Source: an uncultured Pelagibacteraceae bacterium (lineage in GTDB: Bacteria > Pseudomonadota > Alphaproteobacteria > Pelagibacterales > Pelagibacteraceae). Taken from it: a DNA stretch of 64,000 bases. The position numbers were made by a program, and so were the translations under genes. Location of the stretch: the NCBI GenBank assembly GCA_902587755.1, contig CACIMN010000002.1, forward strand, positions 62,001 to 126,000. Reading direction: 5' to 3'. Below the pieces are notes generated by a model that was given only the letters and a program-made list of their open reading frames with translations, searched no databases and was not told where the DNA came from. Positions 53,763 through 64,000 of the stretch are shown one piece after another (positions within the stretch are counted from its first letter, which is position 1; each line of letters begins with the position of its first letter).

Positions 53763-55316
53763 GTGCTTTATTTCTCTAAGTTAAGAATTTTATTTGTAAC
53801 TCTCTTTTCAGTTCTTTTTATTTTAATTGCTTCCTCAAATCTTTTTAAGTTTGATGATAGTTTTTTTGATAAAAAAATTAATCTAGGATTAGACCTCCAA
53901 GGTGGATCCTATCTACTGCTTGAAATTGATAATGAACCTGTAATTGAACAAAAATTACAAAATCTAACAACAACAATCAGAAATTACTTCAAAGAGAAAA
54001 ATATTAAAATAAACAATATAAAAATAGATAATCAAAATATTTTTTTTAATGTAATAGATAATGATAAGCAATCTGTCTTAGATGTTTTTCAGGATGAAAA
54101 TAGTGATCTTAATCCTTATTACCCAAGATTTAAATCACATCAGTTAGAAATTGGAGATACAGGATTAAATTTTAAAGTTAATTTTTCAAGACAGGGTTTA
54201 ATTAAACTTAAGAACTCTTCTCAAGATCAAGCTATAGAAATAGTTAGAAGAAGGGTAGATGAGGTTGGTACTAATGAACCCAATATACTCAAAAGAGGGA
54301 ATAACAGAATTTTAGTTGAGCTTCCTGGATTAGATGATCCAATGAGAATAAAATCATTACTTGGTAAAACCGCAAATCTTACATTTCGTTTTGTAACAAA
54401 TGACGAAAATGATCGTTTTGGTGTTGAAAAGTTAAAATTTGAAAATGGTCTTGAAGAAGCCACAGTCAGTAAAAGAATAATTATAAGTGGTGAAAATTTA
54501 CTTGATGCTCAGCCAAAAATGGACACTCAAACTAATCAAACTATTGTTTCATTTACTTTAGATAGAGTAGGTGCAAAAAGGTTTGGTAAGGCAACTTCAA
54601 CTGGTATTGGAAAGCAATTAGCAATTGTTTTAGATGGCAAAATTATTAGTGCACCAGTAGTTAGAGACACTATTGCCAGTGGATCTGGTCAGATAAGTGG
54701 TGGTTTCACTTTTCAAACAGCAACTGATCTAGCTTTATTATTAAGATCAGGAGCGTTACCTGCACCACTAGAAATAATTGAAGAAAGAACAGTAGGCCCA
54801 GATCTTGGACAAGATTCAATTAATGCAGGAATGATTGCTTTAGCAATAGGATTTATTTTGGTTATAATTTTTATGTTCGTAAAATATAAAATTTTTGGAT
54901 TAATTACCAATGTAACATTGATAGTTAATTTATTTATTCTTTTGGGTGTTTTAACTTTATTTGAAGCTACTTTAACGTTGCCTGGTATTGCAGGTATTAT
55001 TCTGACCGTAGGTATGGCTGTTGATGCAAATGTTTTAATTTTTGAGAGGATTAAAGAAGAACTAAAAGATGAAACTAATAATATTATAGCTTTTGATGGT
55101 GGTTATACTAAATCAAGAACAGCAATTTTAGATGCTAATATTACCACATTATTAGCAGCAATTATTTTGTTTTTCATGGGCTCAGGTCCAGTCAAAGGTT
55201 TTGCTGTAACCTTAGGAGTTGGAATATTTACAACACTATTTTCAGTCTATTTCATAGCAAGATTGTTCACTAGTATTTATGTATCAAAAAATAAAGATAA
55301 GGAAAAATTAATATAA
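53763..55316 (+). CDS. secD: SecD, protein-export membrane protein
   Basis: Uses the proton gradient to help pull exported proteins through SecYEG. The 517 residues have a first span, a large periplasmic domain (NLGLDLQGGSYLLLEID near the start, RRRVDEVGTNEPNI) and five more spans with AGIILTVGMAVDANVLIFERI. The start is GTG at 53763, 14 bases after yajC. It overlaps secF by one base. Confidence 0.95.
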   Translation: MLYFSKLRILFVTLFSVLFILIASSNLFKFDDSFFDKKINLGLDLQGGSYLLLEIDNEPVIEQKLQNLTTTIRNYFKEKNIKINNIKIDNQNIFFNVIDNDKQSVLDVFQDENSDLNPYYPRFKSHQLEIGDTGLNFKVNFSRQGLIKLKNSSQDQAIEIVRRRVDEVGTNEPNILKRGNNRILVELPGLDDPMRIKSLLGKTANLTFRFVTNDENDRFGVEKLKFENGLEEATVSKRIIISGENLLDAQPKMDTQTNQTIVSFTLDRVGAKRFGKATSTGIGKQLAIVLDGKIISAPVVRDTIASGSGQISGGFTFQTATDLALLLRSGALPAPLEIIEERTVGPDLGQDSINAGMIALAIGFILVIIFMFVKYKIFGLITNVTLIVNLFILLGVLTLFEATLTLPGIAGIILTVGMAVDANVLIFERIKEELKDETNNIIAFDGGYTKSRTAILDANITTLLAAIILFFMGSGPVKGFAVTLGVGIFTTLFSVYFIARLFTSIYVSKNKDKEKLI

Positions 55317-56206
55317 TGATTGCCTTTAATAAATATTATAATCATTTTAATTTATTATCTTCAGCATTGATTGTTGTTTCATTATTATTATTAATATTCA
55401 AAGGACTTAATTTTGGTATAGACTTTAAAGGTGGAACATTAATTGAATTAAGAGCCTCAGACTCAAAAATAAATGTTAGTTCATTAAGAGATAGATTTAA
55501 CCAAATGGATTTGGGAGATGTTTCGGTTAAGAAATTTGGTAATGACACTGATTTTTTAGTTAAATTTGAAAATAAAGACAATAAGAAAAATATCATTGAA
55601 GAAATTAAAGTTAATTTAGATAAATCTTTTGGAAACAACTATGATTTTAGAAGAGTTGAAAATGTTGGCCCAAAAGTTAGTGCTGAGTTATTAAAATCAG
55701 GAGTAATAGCAATATCTTTGTCATTGGCATTAATGCTGATTTACATTTGGATTAGATTTGAATGGCAGTTTAGTCTAGGTGCAATTTTAGCTTTGTTCCA
55801 TGATGTTATTGTAACTCTAGGTGTTTTTTCATTATTTAGTTTGGAAATTAATTTATCAATTATAGCAGCAGTATTAACAATAGTTGGATATTCAATGAAT
55901 GATACTGTTGTAATTTTTGACCGTGTTAGAGAAAATCTTAGAAAATATTCTGATATTAAGATTTTTGAATTAACAAATATTTCAATTAATGAAACGTTAT
56001 CAAGAACTATAATTACATCTGCAACTACTTTACTAGCTTTATTAGCAATTTATTTTTTTGGTGGAGAAATATTAAAAGGATTTTCATTAGCAATGATACT
56101 TGGCGTTGTTTTCGGAACCTATTCATCCATTTATATAGCTAATACTGTTTTAGTTAGACTAAGAGTTTCACAAAAAACTGTACTTAGAGAAAACGATAAA
56201 AAATAA
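55316..56206 (+). CDS. secF: SecF, protein-export membrane protein
   Basis: Partner of SecD, 296 residues with six spans. Family motifs are FGIDFKGGTLIELRA in the periplasmic part, VGPKVSAELLKSGVIAI, and VGYSMNDTVVIFDRVRENL in the membrane part. It ends one base before the convergent membrane protein gene on the other strand, with no clear terminator between them. Confidence 0.95.
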   Translation: MIAFNKYYNHFNLLSSALIVVSLLLLIFKGLNFGIDFKGGTLIELRASDSKINVSSLRDRFNQMDLGDVSVKKFGNDTDFLVKFENKDNKKNIIEEIKVNLDKSFGNNYDFRRVENVGPKVSAELLKSGVIAISLSLALMLIYIWIRFEWQFSLGAILALFHDVIVTLGVFSLFSLEINLSIIAAVLTIVGYSMNDTVVIFDRVRENLRKYSDIKIFELTNISINETLSRTIITSATTLLALLAIYFFGGEILKGFSLAMILGVVFGTYSSIYIANTVLVRLRVSQKTVLRENDKK

Positions 56207-56207
56207 T

Positions 56208-56810
56208 TTAATATAAGTTTTGAGCTATTACCATTGTAAGTAACATTGGTAACGATAATAAAGTATTTGTTCTAGAGAAAAGCATAGCAGTTTTAGCTGA
56301 TTTTGCTTTTGTATCAGGGTCACTTTCTACAATTCCCAAAGCTCTTTTTTGATTTGGCCAAATAACAAACCAAACATTAAAAGCCATTATTATTCCTAGC
56401 CACATTCCAATACCAATTGCTGTATGTTTTGGTACACCTGAACCAATACTTAAAGTCATTGCATCATGAAGATATCCGTTTAGAAGAGCAAGAATTAGCC
56501 CAGAAAGAACAGTCAATGCAGCGGCCCATCTAAAATAAAATAATGCAGCTGGAGCAATTACTTTACCTATGGCAGGTTTTTGTTCATCTGGAATTTTTCC
56601 CATATTAGGAATTTGAACAAAATTAAAATACCACAATAGTCCAATCCACATAATTGCAACAATTACATGGATATATCTGAATAACCAGCTCCAGAATAAT
56701 GTATCTATAGCTATCCCATCATTTAAATAGAATAATCCTAAAAATAATAATATTGCTATAGCTATCGATGTGTGAACTGTTTTTGATAACGATGATAACA
56801 AATTGCTCAT
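56208..56810 (-). CDS. Membrane protein resembling the N-terminal domain of PuuD-type urate hydroxylase
   Basis: A 200-residue protein with about five spans. Conserved stretches are MWIGLLWYFNFVQIPNM, ALFYFRWAAALTVLSGL, FNVWFVIWPNQKRALG and FSRTNTLLSLPMLLTMV, with a similarity to the membrane domain of PuuD-like proteins (Urate_ox_N). The C-terminal cytochrome c domain of full PuuD is missing. Histidines in the spans (WLFRYIHVIVA, VPKHTAIG) could carry heme. Its role here is unknown. Confidence 0.7.
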   Translation of the reverse strand: MSNLLSSLSKTVHTSIAIAILLFLGLFYLNDGIAIDTLFWSWLFRYIHVIVAIMWIGLLWYFNFVQIPNMGKIPDEQKPAIGKVIAPAALFYFRWAAALTVLSGLILALLNGYLHDAMTLSIGSGVPKHTAIGIGMWLGIIMAFNVWFVIWPNQKRALGIVESDPDTKAKSAKTAMLFSRTNTLLSLPMLLTMVIAQNLY

Positions 56811-56858
56811 GATTCTATTAAATATACACTAATTTTTAAAAATTTTAAGTTTTAAAAT

Positions 56859-59711
56859 CTAATTTAAAAGAGGTTTTAAAAATTGACCTGTGTAGCTGTC
56901 TTTAACCTTACATACTTCCTCAGGTTTACCTTCGGCGACAATTTTACCACCTTTTACACCACCCTCTGGTCCCATGTCTACAATGTAATCTGCCGTTTTA
57001 ATTACATCTAAATTATGTTCAATGACAACTACTGTATTCCCAAGTTTTACAAACGTATGAAGAATCTCCAATAGTTTTTTAATATCATGTTGATGTAACC
57101 CTGTTGTTGGTTCATCTAATATATACATTGTTCTTCCAGTTGATCTCTTCGACAATTCTTTTGCTAATTTTATTCTCTGAGCCTCACCACCTGATAGTGT
57201 TGTTGCTTGTTGCCCAATTTTTATATAACCCAATCCAACCTTTTTTAAAGTTAGCAGTTTTGTTTTTATATTTGATATATTTTCAAAATACTCACAACCT
57301 TCATCAACAGACATATCTAAAACATCGGCAATACTTTTTCCTTTAAATTTTATTTCCAAAGTTTCTCTATTATACCTTGTTCCCTTGCACTCATCACATT
57401 GTATATAAACATCAGGTAAAAAATGCATTTCATATGTGATTACACCATCACCTTCGCAAGCTTCACATCTACCTCCTTTTACATTAAATGAAAATCTACC
57501 TGGTTTATATCCTCTTGTTTTGGATTCAGGCAAACTTGTAAACCAATCTCTAATAGGTCCAAAGGCTCCTGTGTATGTTGCTGGATTTGATCTAGGTGTT
57601 CTCCCAATAGGAGATTGGTCAATATCAATTACTTTATCAATTAATTCTACTCCTTTATAACCTTTAAATGATTTAGGTGCTTTTCGAGCTTTATTATTTA
57701 AAGTTAAATTTAAGGCGTGGAATAGTGTTTGTAATATTAGAGTAGATTTACCACTACCCGAGACACCAGTAACGCAGGTAAAAGTTCCGGTTGGAATTTT
57801 AAGATTAACATTATTTAAATTATTTCCACTTGCACCATTAATTTCAACAAATCTTCCATTTTTAGCCAAACGTCTTGACTTAGGTATTTCAATTATTTTT
57901 TTATTTGCGAGATACTGTCCAGTAATACTATTTTTATCTTTTTTAATTTCCTCATATGATCCTTGGGCTGTTATCTGGCCTCCATTGCTCCCAGCCTCAG
58001 GGCCTAGATCAATAATATGATCTGCATTCTCCATTGTCTCAGTATCATGCTCAACAACAATAACTGTATTACCAAGATCTCGTAATCTTTTTAATGCGTT
58101 AATTAGCTTTACGTTATCTTTTTGGTGCAATCCAATTGAAGGTTCATCTAAAACATATAATACACCTGTTAAACCAGATCCAATTTGTGAAGCTAATCTT
58201 ATTCTTTGAGCTTCACCACCTGATAAAGTTCCAGATTCTCTTGATAATGTTAAATAATCTAAACCAACGTTTAAAAGAAAATTTAATCTTTCATTTATTT
58301 CTTTTAAAACATGTTCAGCAATTTTAAATTGTCTTTTATCAAGATTATTTTCTAAATTTTTAAACCATTCTGCTGCATCTAAAATAGATTTTTTTGTTAC
58401 TTCACTAATATTAAGATCATTGATTTTAACACATAAAGCCTCTTCTTTTAATCTGTCACCATTACATGCTTCACATGCTGTATCAGATTGATATTCAGCA
58501 ATAGCTTCTCTTTTCCATTCGCTATCAGATTCTAAAAATCTTCGCTCAAGATTATTAATTACACCTTCAAAGGTTTTTTTGTAAGAATATTTTTCGTACC
58601 CATCATCATAATTAAATTTAATCTCATCCTCATCTGAACCATAAAGAATAATATCTTTAATTTTTTTGGGTAATTTTTTCCATTTTTCGTCTAAAGAAAA
58701 ACCATAATGTTTTGCTAAAGATGCTAAAGTTTGAGCATAGTATAATGTGGTTGATTTTGACCAAGGTTCAATTGCTCCATCAGCTAAACTTTTTCTTTCA
58801 TCAGGAACAACTAAATTTGGATCAACATTTAATTTCATTCCAATTCCCTCACACTCTTCGCAAGCTCCATAAGGGCTGTTAAATGAAAAAAGTCGCGGTT
58901 CAATTTCTTCAATTGTAAAACCACTTTCAGGACAAGCAAACTTTGTAGAGTAAATTAACTTTTCATTTTTTCTAAATTTTTGAGGAAGTGTTTCATCTTC
59001 ATATTCTACAAAAACTAAACCATTAGCTAAATTTACAGCTGTTTCAATACTTTCAGCTAATCTGTTTCCAAGTTTGGAATTTAAAACTATTCTATCGACT
59101 AAGATTGAGATATCATGTTTAAGTTTTTTATCTAGATTAGGTGATTTTTCTATATCATATAAAACATTATCAATTTTAATTTTTCTAAATCCTCTTCTCT
59201 TATAGCTTAAAATATCTTTTTTATATTCACCTTTACGACCTCTTACCACTGGAGCATAAATATATATTGTTGATTTTTTTGGTAATTTTTTAACTAAATC
59301 TACTATTTGAGTAATTGTTTGTGAGGTTATTGGTTTACCTGTAAACGGTGAGTAGGGGATACCAGCTCTAGCGTATAATACCCTCATGTAATCATATATT
59401 TCTGTTACAGTTGCAACAGTAGATCTTGGATTTTTAGAGGTATTTTTTTGTTCAATTGCAATAGCGGGACTTAATCCTTCAATTAAATCAACATTTGGTT
59501 TTTTCATTTTATCTAAAAATTGACGTGCATAGGCAGATAAACTCTCTACATACCTTCTCTGACCTTCTGCGTAGATAGTATCGAAAGCTAAAGATGATTT
59601 TCCTGAACCTGATAGACCCGTTATGACCACAAATTTGTCTTTTGGAATCTCTACAGTAACATTCTTCAAATTATGTTCCTTAGCACCCTTAATAACTATC
59701 TTTTTCATCAT
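56859..59711 (-). CDS. uvrA: UvrA, excinuclease ABC subunit A
   Basis: Damage-recognition ATPase of nucleotide-excision repair. The 950 residues have two ABC modules with Walker [13 protein letters not shown] and [10 protein letters not shown], and signatures [15 protein letters not shown] and [16 protein letters not shown]. Zinc-finger cysteines are [16 protein letters not shown]... in the second module. The first zinc site reads [15 protein letters not shown], with Ser at the second Cys position, a variation also known from other alphaproteobacteria. ATG 59711 is followed by a second ATG. It diverges from ssb. Confidence 0.95.
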   Translation of the reverse strand: MMKKIVIKGAKEHNLKNVTVEIPKDKFVVITGLSGSGKSSLAFDTIYAEGQRRYVESLSAYARQFLDKMKKPNVDLIEGLSPAIAIEQKNTSKNPRSTVATVTEIYDYMRVLYARAGIPYSPFTGKPITSQTITQIVDLVKKLPKKSTIYIYAPVVRGRKGEYKKDILSYKRRGFRKIKIDNVLYDIEKSPNLDKKLKHDISILVDRIVLNSKLGNRLAESIETAVNLANGLVFVEYEDETLPQKFRKNEKLIYSTKFACPESGFTIEEIEPRLFSFNSPYGACEECEGIGMKLNVDPNLVVPDERKSLADGAIEPWSKSTTLYYAQTLASLAKHYGFSLDEKWKKLPKKIKDIILYGSDEDEIKFNYDDGYEKYSYKKTFEGVINNLERRFLESDSEWKREAIAEYQSDTACEACNGDRLKEEALCVKINDLNISEVTKKSILDAAEWFKNLENNLDKRQFKIAEHVLKEINERLNFLLNVGLDYLTLSRESGTLSGGEAQRIRLASQIGSGLTGVLYVLDEPSIGLHQKDNVKLINALKRLRDLGNTVIVVEHDTETMENADHIIDLGPEAGSNGGQITAQGSYEEIKKDKNSITGQYLANKKIIEIPKSRRLAKNGRFVEINGASGNNLNNVNLKIPTGTFTCVTGVSGSGKSTLILQTLFHALNLTLNNKARKAPKSFKGYKGVELIDKVIDIDQSPIGRTPRSNPATYTGAFGPIRDWFTSLPESKTRGYKPGRFSFNVKGGRCEACEGDGVITYEMHFLPDVYIQCDECKGTRYNRETLEIKFKGKSIADVLDMSVDEGCEYFENISNIKTKLLTLKKVGLGYIKIGQQATTLSGGEAQRIKLAKELSKRSTGRTMYILDEPTTGLHQHDIKKLLEILHTFVKLGNTVVVIEHNLDVIKTADYIVDMGPEGGVKGGKIVAEGKPEEVCKVKDSYTGQFLKPLLN

Positions 59712-59750
59712 AATTTTAGTTGCTTTGAGTTAATAAAATTAATATTCAGA

Positions 59751-59769
59751 AGAATTGTGGTATAATTCT
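59751..59769 (+). promoter_or_regulatory. ssb: Extended -10 promoter of ssb within a dyad
   Basis: TGGTATAAT (59758-59766) is a perfect extended -10 element, 33 bp before the ssb ATG. It is embedded in AGAATT-N7-AATTCT (59751-59769), an inverted repeat that could bind a regulator. It does not match the GTTC-N7-GTTC LexA site of many alphaproteobacteria. The gap 59712-59799 also serves the divergent uvrA. Confidence 0.5.
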
Positions 59770-59799
59770 AATTAACTAATTTAACAAATATTAAATATT

Positions 59800-60249
59800 A
59801 TGGCTGGAAGTTTAAATAAAGTACTATTAATTGGTCGTTTGGGCGCAGATCCTGAAATTAAGCAAATGGTAAATGGTAAAAGTGTTGCTAGATTGAGCCT
59901 TGCAACAAGCCAATCCTGGAAAGATAAAAATACAGGCGAAAGGAAAGAAAAAACAGAGTGGCACCGTGTAGTTGTATTTAATGAAGGTTTAGTAAATGTC
60001 GTTCAGCAATATTTAAAAAAAGGTGCTCAAGTTTATGTAGAGGGGCAACTCACAACAAGAAAATGGAAAGATGAGCAATCAGGACAAGATAAATTCTCAA
60101 CTGAAATAGTTATACAAGGATATAATTCTTCACTTACTATGTTGGGTGGAGGTAATTCTGGTGGTGGAATTCAAAATGACACAACTCAACAAAATAATAT
60201 TGAGGATACTTCTCAAGTGTCAGATATGGATGATGAAATTCCATTTTAA
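59800..60249 (+). CDS. ssb: Single-stranded DNA-binding protein
   Basis: Coats single-stranded DNA in replication and repair. The 149 residues have the OB-fold core [30 protein letters not shown] and [16 protein letters not shown], a short Gly/Gln-rich linker and the acidic tip DMDDEIPF that docks partner proteins. It diverges from uvrA and precedes gyrA by five bases. Confidence 0.96.
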   Translation: MAGSLNKVLLIGRLGADPEIKQMVNGKSVARLSLATSQSWKDKNTGERKEKTEWHRVVVFNEGLVNVVQQYLKKGAQVYVEGQLTTRKWKDEQSGQDKFSTEIVIQGYNSSLTMLGGGNSGGGIQNDTTQQNNIEDTSQVSDMDDEIPF

Positions 60250-60254
60250 TTTCT

Positions 60255-62834
60255 ATGAAAAATACTGAAGAGTTTAAAGATAAAAATATAAAATTAATCT
60301 CAATGCATGATGAGATGAGCTCATCATATCTTTCTTATGCAATGAGTGTAATTGTAAGTCGTGCACTTCCTGATGTGAGAGACGGATTAAAACCTGTTCA
60401 TAGAAGAATTTTATATGCAATGTACAAAGGTGGCTATGATTGGTCTAAACAATTCAGAAAATCTGCAAGAATTGTTGGAGATGTTATTGGTAAATATCAC
60501 CCACACGGTGATCAATCTGTTTATGATGCATTAGTCAGAATGGTACAAGATTTTTCTATGAGTCTACCTTTAATTCAGGGCCAAGGAAATTTTGGTTCTA
60601 TAGATGGTGATCCAGCAGCAGCGATGAGATATACTGAAACTCGTTTGTCAAAAGTTTCTCAGTATTTAATTGATGATATTGAAAAAAATACAATTTCTTT
60701 CAAAAGCAATTATGATGAAACAGAGAAAGAGCCCAGTGTTTTACCAGCACAATTTCCAAATTTATTGGTTAATGGAGCTGGTGGTATAGCAGTTGGTATG
60801 GCAACCAGTATACCTCCTCATAATTTAGGTGAAATTATAGATGGTACCTTAGCCTTAATTGACAATAAAGATATTAAAATTAAAGAGTTAATGAAACACA
60901 TTCCTGGCCCAGATTTTCCAACTGGAGGTGTTATTATTGGCAAAGACATAATTAAACAAGGATATAACAATGGAAGAGGATCCTTTAAAATTAGAGGTGA
61001 AATCTCAATTGAACAACAAAAAAATGGACGCGAAAGACTTGTAATAACTTCTATACCTTATCAAGTTAATAAATCTGTTTTAAACGAGAGGATTGCTCAA
61101 TTAGTAAGAGAAAAAAAAATTGAAGGAATAAGAGATATAAGAGACGAGTCTAACAGAGAAGGTATAAGAGTTGCTATAGATTTAAGAAACGGTGTAGAAC
61201 CAGAAACTATAAAGAGACAATTATATAAAAATACTCAGATAGAGAGTTCATTTGGTTTTAATACTTTAGCGATTGTTGAAGGAAAACCTCAAACTTGCAC
61301 ACTAAAAGATTTTTTATCTAATTTTTTAACTTTTAGAGAAGATGTAGTTATTAAGAAAACTAAGTTTGATCTTCAAAAAGCAGAGGAACGTGCTCACATA
61401 CTCATTGGATTATCAGTTTCAGTAGAAAATTTGGATAAAATAATAAAAATTATTCGATCATCTAAAACACCAGATGATGCTAAAGTATCAATTTTAAAAA
61501 CCAAATGGAAAATAAATAAATCACAAAAATTAATTTCTTTAGTAGAGGGAAAAAAAGTTAAAAACCTTTATTCTTTATCTGAACCACAGGTTTTAGCTAT
61601 TTTAGAATTAAAACTTCAAAAATTAACTGCATTAGGGATTAATGAAATCGAAGTTGAAATTAAAAAACTAGCTGAATTAATTACTAAATATAAGAAGATT
61701 ATATCATCAAAAAAAGAACTTTTGAGAGTAATTAGTCATGAATTAAAAAATATTAAAGAGAAATTTGCTATACCAAGAAGAACTAAAATTATAGATGCTG
61801 TTTTAAATTACGATATTGAAGAAACTATCCAAAAACAATCAGTAATAATTACAGTTACATTACAAGGATATATAAAAAGAGGCTCATTAGATGGAGTAAA
61901 AAAACAAAAAAGAGGTGGTAAGGGAAAATCAGGTATAACAACGAGGGATCAGGACTCTGTTGTACAAACATTATCTGTTAATACTCATACTTCAGTACTC
62001 TTCTTTTCCACGGAGGGTTTAGTTTATAAGATCAAAGCATGGAAAATTCCAGAGGGTTCATCATCTTCTAAAGGTAAATCTTTATTTAATATTTTACCTC
62101 TAAAGAGTCACCAAGCTATAAGTTCAATTATGCCAATGCCTGAAGATGAAACAGACTTAAAAAATTATCAAATAATTTTCGCTACAGCTCAAGGAAAAGT
62201 AAGAAAAAATAGTTTAGAGGATTTTTCATCAATTAATGCATCAGGAAAAATTGCAATGAAATTAGATAATAATGATAAAATTGTAGGTGTTAAAATTTGT
62301 AAAGATGATCAAGATGTAATTTTAAGTACAAAATTTGGAAAATGCATTAGATTTGAAGCCAAAAAGCTTAGAGTTTTTAAAGGCAGATCTTCTAAAGGAA
62401 TTAAAGGAATAGAGTTAGCATCAAATGATCAAATAGTATCTTTATCAGTTATTGATAATGATAAAATTAATAAAAACGGAAAGAAGTCAAAAGTCGAAAA
62501 ATCTGAATTAAAAGCAATAGAGAAATTTGTTTTATCAATTAGCGAGAATGGTTATGGTAAAAAAACCTCGCATAGAGACTACAGAGTTACTAACAGAGGT
62601 GGAAAAGGTATAATAGGAATAGTAAATTCACCAAGAAATGGAAATATTACTTCATCATTCCCTGTTTTTGAAGGTGATGAAATTTTAATTTCTACGAACA
62701 AAGGCAGGGTAATAAGAGTAGCTGTCAAAGAAATTAGAACTGCAGGCAGAAATACTCAAGGGGTTAGAATAATTAAGTTATCAGGAGAAGAAAAAGTTGT
62801 TTCAGCAATAAAAATTGATGATAATTTAATTTAA
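60255..62834 (+). CDS. gyrA: DNA gyrase subunit A
   Basis: Breaks and rejoins DNA to introduce negative supercoils with GyrB. The 859 residues have [38 protein letters not shown] and the catalytic Tyr126 in [11 protein letters not shown]. The C-terminal wrapping domain starts with the GyrA box [12 protein letters not shown], which separates it from ParC. A Lys-rich insert lies around residues 735-755. It overlaps coaD by one base (TAATG). Confidence 0.96.
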   Translation: MKNTEEFKDKNIKLISMHDEMSSSYLSYAMSVIVSRALPDVRDGLKPVHRRILYAMYKGGYDWSKQFRKSARIVGDVIGKYHPHGDQSVYDALVRMVQDFSMSLPLIQGQGNFGSIDGDPAAAMRYTETRLSKVSQYLIDDIEKNTISFKSNYDETEKEPSVLPAQFPNLLVNGAGGIAVGMATSIPPHNLGEIIDGTLALIDNKDIKIKELMKHIPGPDFPTGGVIIGKDIIKQGYNNGRGSFKIRGEISIEQQKNGRERLVITSIPYQVNKSVLNERIAQLVREKKIEGIRDIRDESNREGIRVAIDLRNGVEPETIKRQLYKNTQIESSFGFNTLAIVEGKPQTCTLKDFLSNFLTFREDVVIKKTKFDLQKAEERAHILIGLSVSVENLDKIIKIIRSSKTPDDAKVSILKTKWKINKSQKLISLVEGKKVKNLYSLSEPQVLAILELKLQKLTALGINEIEVEIKKLAELITKYKKIISSKKELLRVISHELKNIKEKFAIPRRTKIIDAVLNYDIEETIQKQSVIITVTLQGYIKRGSLDGVKKQKRGGKGKSGITTRDQDSVVQTLSVNTHTSVLFFSTEGLVYKIKAWKIPEGSSSSKGKSLFNILPLKSHQAISSIMPMPEDETDLKNYQIIFATAQGKVRKNSLEDFSSINASGKIAMKLDNNDKIVGVKICKDDQDVILSTKFGKCIRFEAKKLRVFKGRSSKGIKGIELASNDQIVSLSVIDNDKINKNGKKSKVEKSELKAIEKFVLSISENGYGKKTSHRDYRVTNRGGKGIIGIVNSPRNGNITSSFPVFEGDEILISTNKGRVIRVAVKEIRTAGRNTQGVRIIKLSGEEKVVSAIKIDDNLI

Positions 62835-63328
62835 TGAATAAAATCGCAATTTATCCAGGAACATTTGATCCGATTACTTTTGGGCATATAGATGTCATAA
62901 AAAAATCATTAAAACTATTCGATAAAATAGTAGTAGGTGTTTCTGATGAAAGTAATAAAAATTATCTTTTCAGTTCTGATGAAAGAATAGAAATAGTCAA
63001 TAAAGCTTTATTTAAAGATTTAAGGTTAAATAAAAAAAAAATAAAAGTAGTTTCTTTTGGTTCCTTAACTACTGATTTATGCAAAAAGTATAAATCAAAC
63101 ATTATTTTAAGAGGATTAAGAGCTGTGTCTGATTTTGAATATGAATTTCAATTAGCTGGCATGAATAGAAAATTGAACCAAAACATAGAAACAATATTTT
63201 TAATGTCTGACGTGGAAAATCAAATTATTTCATCAAGGTTAGTAAAAGATATTGTTAAATTAAAAGGTGATATAAAAAAATTTACTACAAAAAGCACAAT
63301 TAAATCATTAAAAGATAAATATGAATAA
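62834..63328 (+). CDS. coaD: Phosphopantetheine adenylyltransferase
   Basis: Fourth step of coenzyme A synthesis, making dephospho-CoA. The 164 residues show the nucleotidyltransferase motif YPGTFDPITFGHIDVI with the (T/H)xGH signature, VVGVSDESNKNYLFSSDERI, NIILRGLRAVSDFEYEFQLA and ISSRLVKDIVKLKGD. It overlaps ppiB by eight bases. Confidence 0.96.
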   Translation: MNKIAIYPGTFDPITFGHIDVIKKSLKLFDKIVVGVSDESNKNYLFSSDERIEIVNKALFKDLRLNKKKIKVVSFGSLTTDLCKKYKSNIILRGLRAVSDFEYEFQLAGMNRKLNQNIETIFLMSDVENQIISSRLVKDIVKLKGDIKKFTTKSTIKSLKDKYE

Positions 63329-63881
63329 GTTTTTTATTAAATTATTTTTTTTGTTTTTTTTAATTAATAATCAATCAATAGCTGAGGAGAATATAATGAT
63401 ATTAAAGTTAAAAGACGGTGATGTTAAAATCGAATTGTTTGAGGATGTAGCACCAAAGCATGTAAAAAGAATTAAGGAATTAGCGAATAGTGGCAAATAT
63501 GACAATGTTGTTTTTCATAGAGTTATTGATGGCTTTATGGCTCAAACAGGTGATGTAAAATTTGGAAATTCAGAGTCTAAAGAGTTTGATCTTACACGAG
63601 CAGGAATGGGTGGTTCAGATTTCCCAGATTTAGAACAAGAATTCAATAGCCTACCACATGATAGAGGAACCTTATCTATGGCAAGAGCTCAAGATCCAAA
63701 TAGTGCAAACAGTCAATTTTTTATTTGTTTTCAACCAGCTCCATTTTTAGATAGACAATATACAGTCTTTGGAAAAGTGATCGAAGGAATGGAATTTGTT
63801 GATAAAATAAAAAGAGGAGATCAAAATAATAATGGTGCTGTAACTGATCCAGATAAGATTATTAGTTTCAAATCTCAATAA
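63321..63881 (+). CDS. ppiB: Cyclophilin-type peptidyl-prolyl isomerase, with a possible second internal start
   Basis: Catalyses cis-trans isomerisation of prolyl bonds. The 186-residue form from ATG 63321 has a signal peptide (FFIKLFFLFFLINNQSIAEE), so it would be periplasmic. The cyclophilin core includes VVFHRVIDGFMAQTGD, SMARAQDPNSANSQFFICF and RQYTVFGKVIEGMEFVD. A second in-frame ATG at 63396 has an ideal GAGGAG site and would give a 161-residue cytoplasmic form. Many alphaproteobacteria have two adjacent cyclophilin genes at this place. Only one is present here. Confidence 0.94.
   Translation: MNKFFIKLFFLFFLINNQSIAEENIMILKLKDGDVKIELFEDVAPKHVKRIKELANSGKYDNVVFHRVIDGFMAQTGDVKFGNSESKEFDLTRAGMGGSDFPDLEQEFNSLPHDRGTLSMARAQDPNSANSQFFICFQPAPFLDRQYTVFGKVIEGMEFVDKIKRGDQNNNGAVTDPDKIISFKSQ
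63384..63398 (+). promoter_or_regulatory. Internal ribosome-binding site and start codon in ppiB
   Basis: GAGGAG (63384-63389) lies six bases before the in-frame ATG at 63396, just after the signal-peptide coding part. The upstream ATG at 63321 lies within coaD, with no comparable site. The internal start would remove exactly the export signal. Confidence 0.5.
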
Positions 63882-63889
63882 ATTTTTTA

Positions 63890-64000
63890 ATGGCATTAAA
63901 AAAGTTTGCCTTTAACGTATTAAAAAAAGACAAATTTGCTAGGTGTGGAATAATTGAAACACATCGAGGAAATATACATACACCTGCATTTATGCCTGTT
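63890..64000 (+). CDS. tgt: Queuine tRNA-ribosyltransferase, 3'-truncated by window edge
   Basis: The frame from ATG 63890 encodes 37 residues before the window ends, MALKKFAFNVLKKDKFARCG then IIETHRGNIHTPAFMPV. The block GxIxTxRGxIxTPxFMPV is the conserved N-terminus of bacterial Tgt, which exchanges guanine for queuine precursors in tRNA anticodons. It starts eight bases after the ppiB stop. Most of the gene lies outside. Confidence 0.85.
   Translation, partial: MALKKFAFNVLKKDKFARCGIIETHRGNIHTPAFMPV

Noticed and set aside
59712-59799. LexA (SOS) box between uvrA and ssb
   Set aside because: The dyad there is AGAATT-N7-AATTCT, not the GTTC direct repeat used by many alphaproteobacteria. 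No SOS control is claimed.

Overview
The window is 64 kb of very A+T-rich (about 30% G+C by eye), densely packed alphaproteobacterial chromosome. Streamlined spacing, frequent TAATG/ATGA gene junctions, tiny proteins (TatB, YajC) and the gene content (AapJQMP, split SecD/SecF, a PlcP-Agt lipid-remodelling pair beside pho/pst, an Aqp-ArsC arsenic pair) point to the SAR11 clade (Candidatus Pelagibacter or a close relative). That assignment is inferred from gene content and composition, not from a search. There is no rRNA operon, CRISPR array, prophage or insertion sequence.

Layout. 1-945: 3' part of a TrkH-type K+ transporter, then tRNA-Arg(TCT). 1225-5659: general L-amino-acid ABC transporter aapJQMP. 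5849-6220: an XRE-type regulator whose ribosome-binding site lies in a hairpin and has an exact complement just past its stop codon. 6282-6480: tRNA-Asn and tRNA-Cys. 6605-13005: valS-ilvD-manC-eamA. 13247-28427: a phosphate-starvation block with a diacylglycerol-kinase-like gene diverging from plcP-agt, then phoR, an unknown exported protein, pstSCAB, phoU, phoB, sixA, ppk and ppx. Two Pho-box-like 11-bp direct repeats lie before pstS and between the kinase gene and plcP. 28622-29926: aquaglyceroporin, arsenate reductase and a small membrane protein, a plausible defence against arsenate taken up by Pst. 30040-37945: a glycerophosphodiester/glycerol-3-phosphate module (glpD, ugpB, ugpA, two ugpE paralogues, ugpC, ugpQ, 2H phosphoesterase). 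38036-40144: PhyH dioxygenase, HCCA-isomerase-like protein, peroxiredoxin. 40177-43280: znuA diverging from znuCB-zur across two Zur-box-like sites. 43280-45363: Ldh2-type dehydrogenase, xthA, erpA. 45414-56206: the conserved run dgt-argS-(stub)-nagZ-scpAB-tatABC-serS-yajC-secDF. 56208-64000: PuuD-N-like membrane protein, uvrA, ssb, gyrA, coaD, ppiB and the start of tgt.

Most notable observation. The 7.9-kb glycerophosphodiester module is bracketed by a direct repeat of about 128 bp (29909-30036 and 37962-38089, 112 of 128 positions identical by hand alignment). The left copy carries the intact start of the small membrane gene plus a relic of the last codons of phyH. The right copy carries the intact end of phyH plus a relic of the first codons of the small membrane gene. 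This is the pattern expected if the module was inserted between once-adjacent phyH and the arsenic genes with duplication of the junction. glpD, at the left edge, ends just inside that boundary and appears to lack its usual C-terminal domain.

How the genes fit together. Under phosphate stress PhoR/PhoB would raise Pst uptake and lipid remodelling (PlcP frees diacylglycerol from phospholipid, Agt glycosylates it). Ppk and Ppx would buffer polyphosphate. Ugp and UgpQ would scavenge glycerophosphodiesters, with GlpD feeding glycerol-3-phosphate into central metabolism. ArsC with the aquaglyceroporin would deal with co-imported arsenate.
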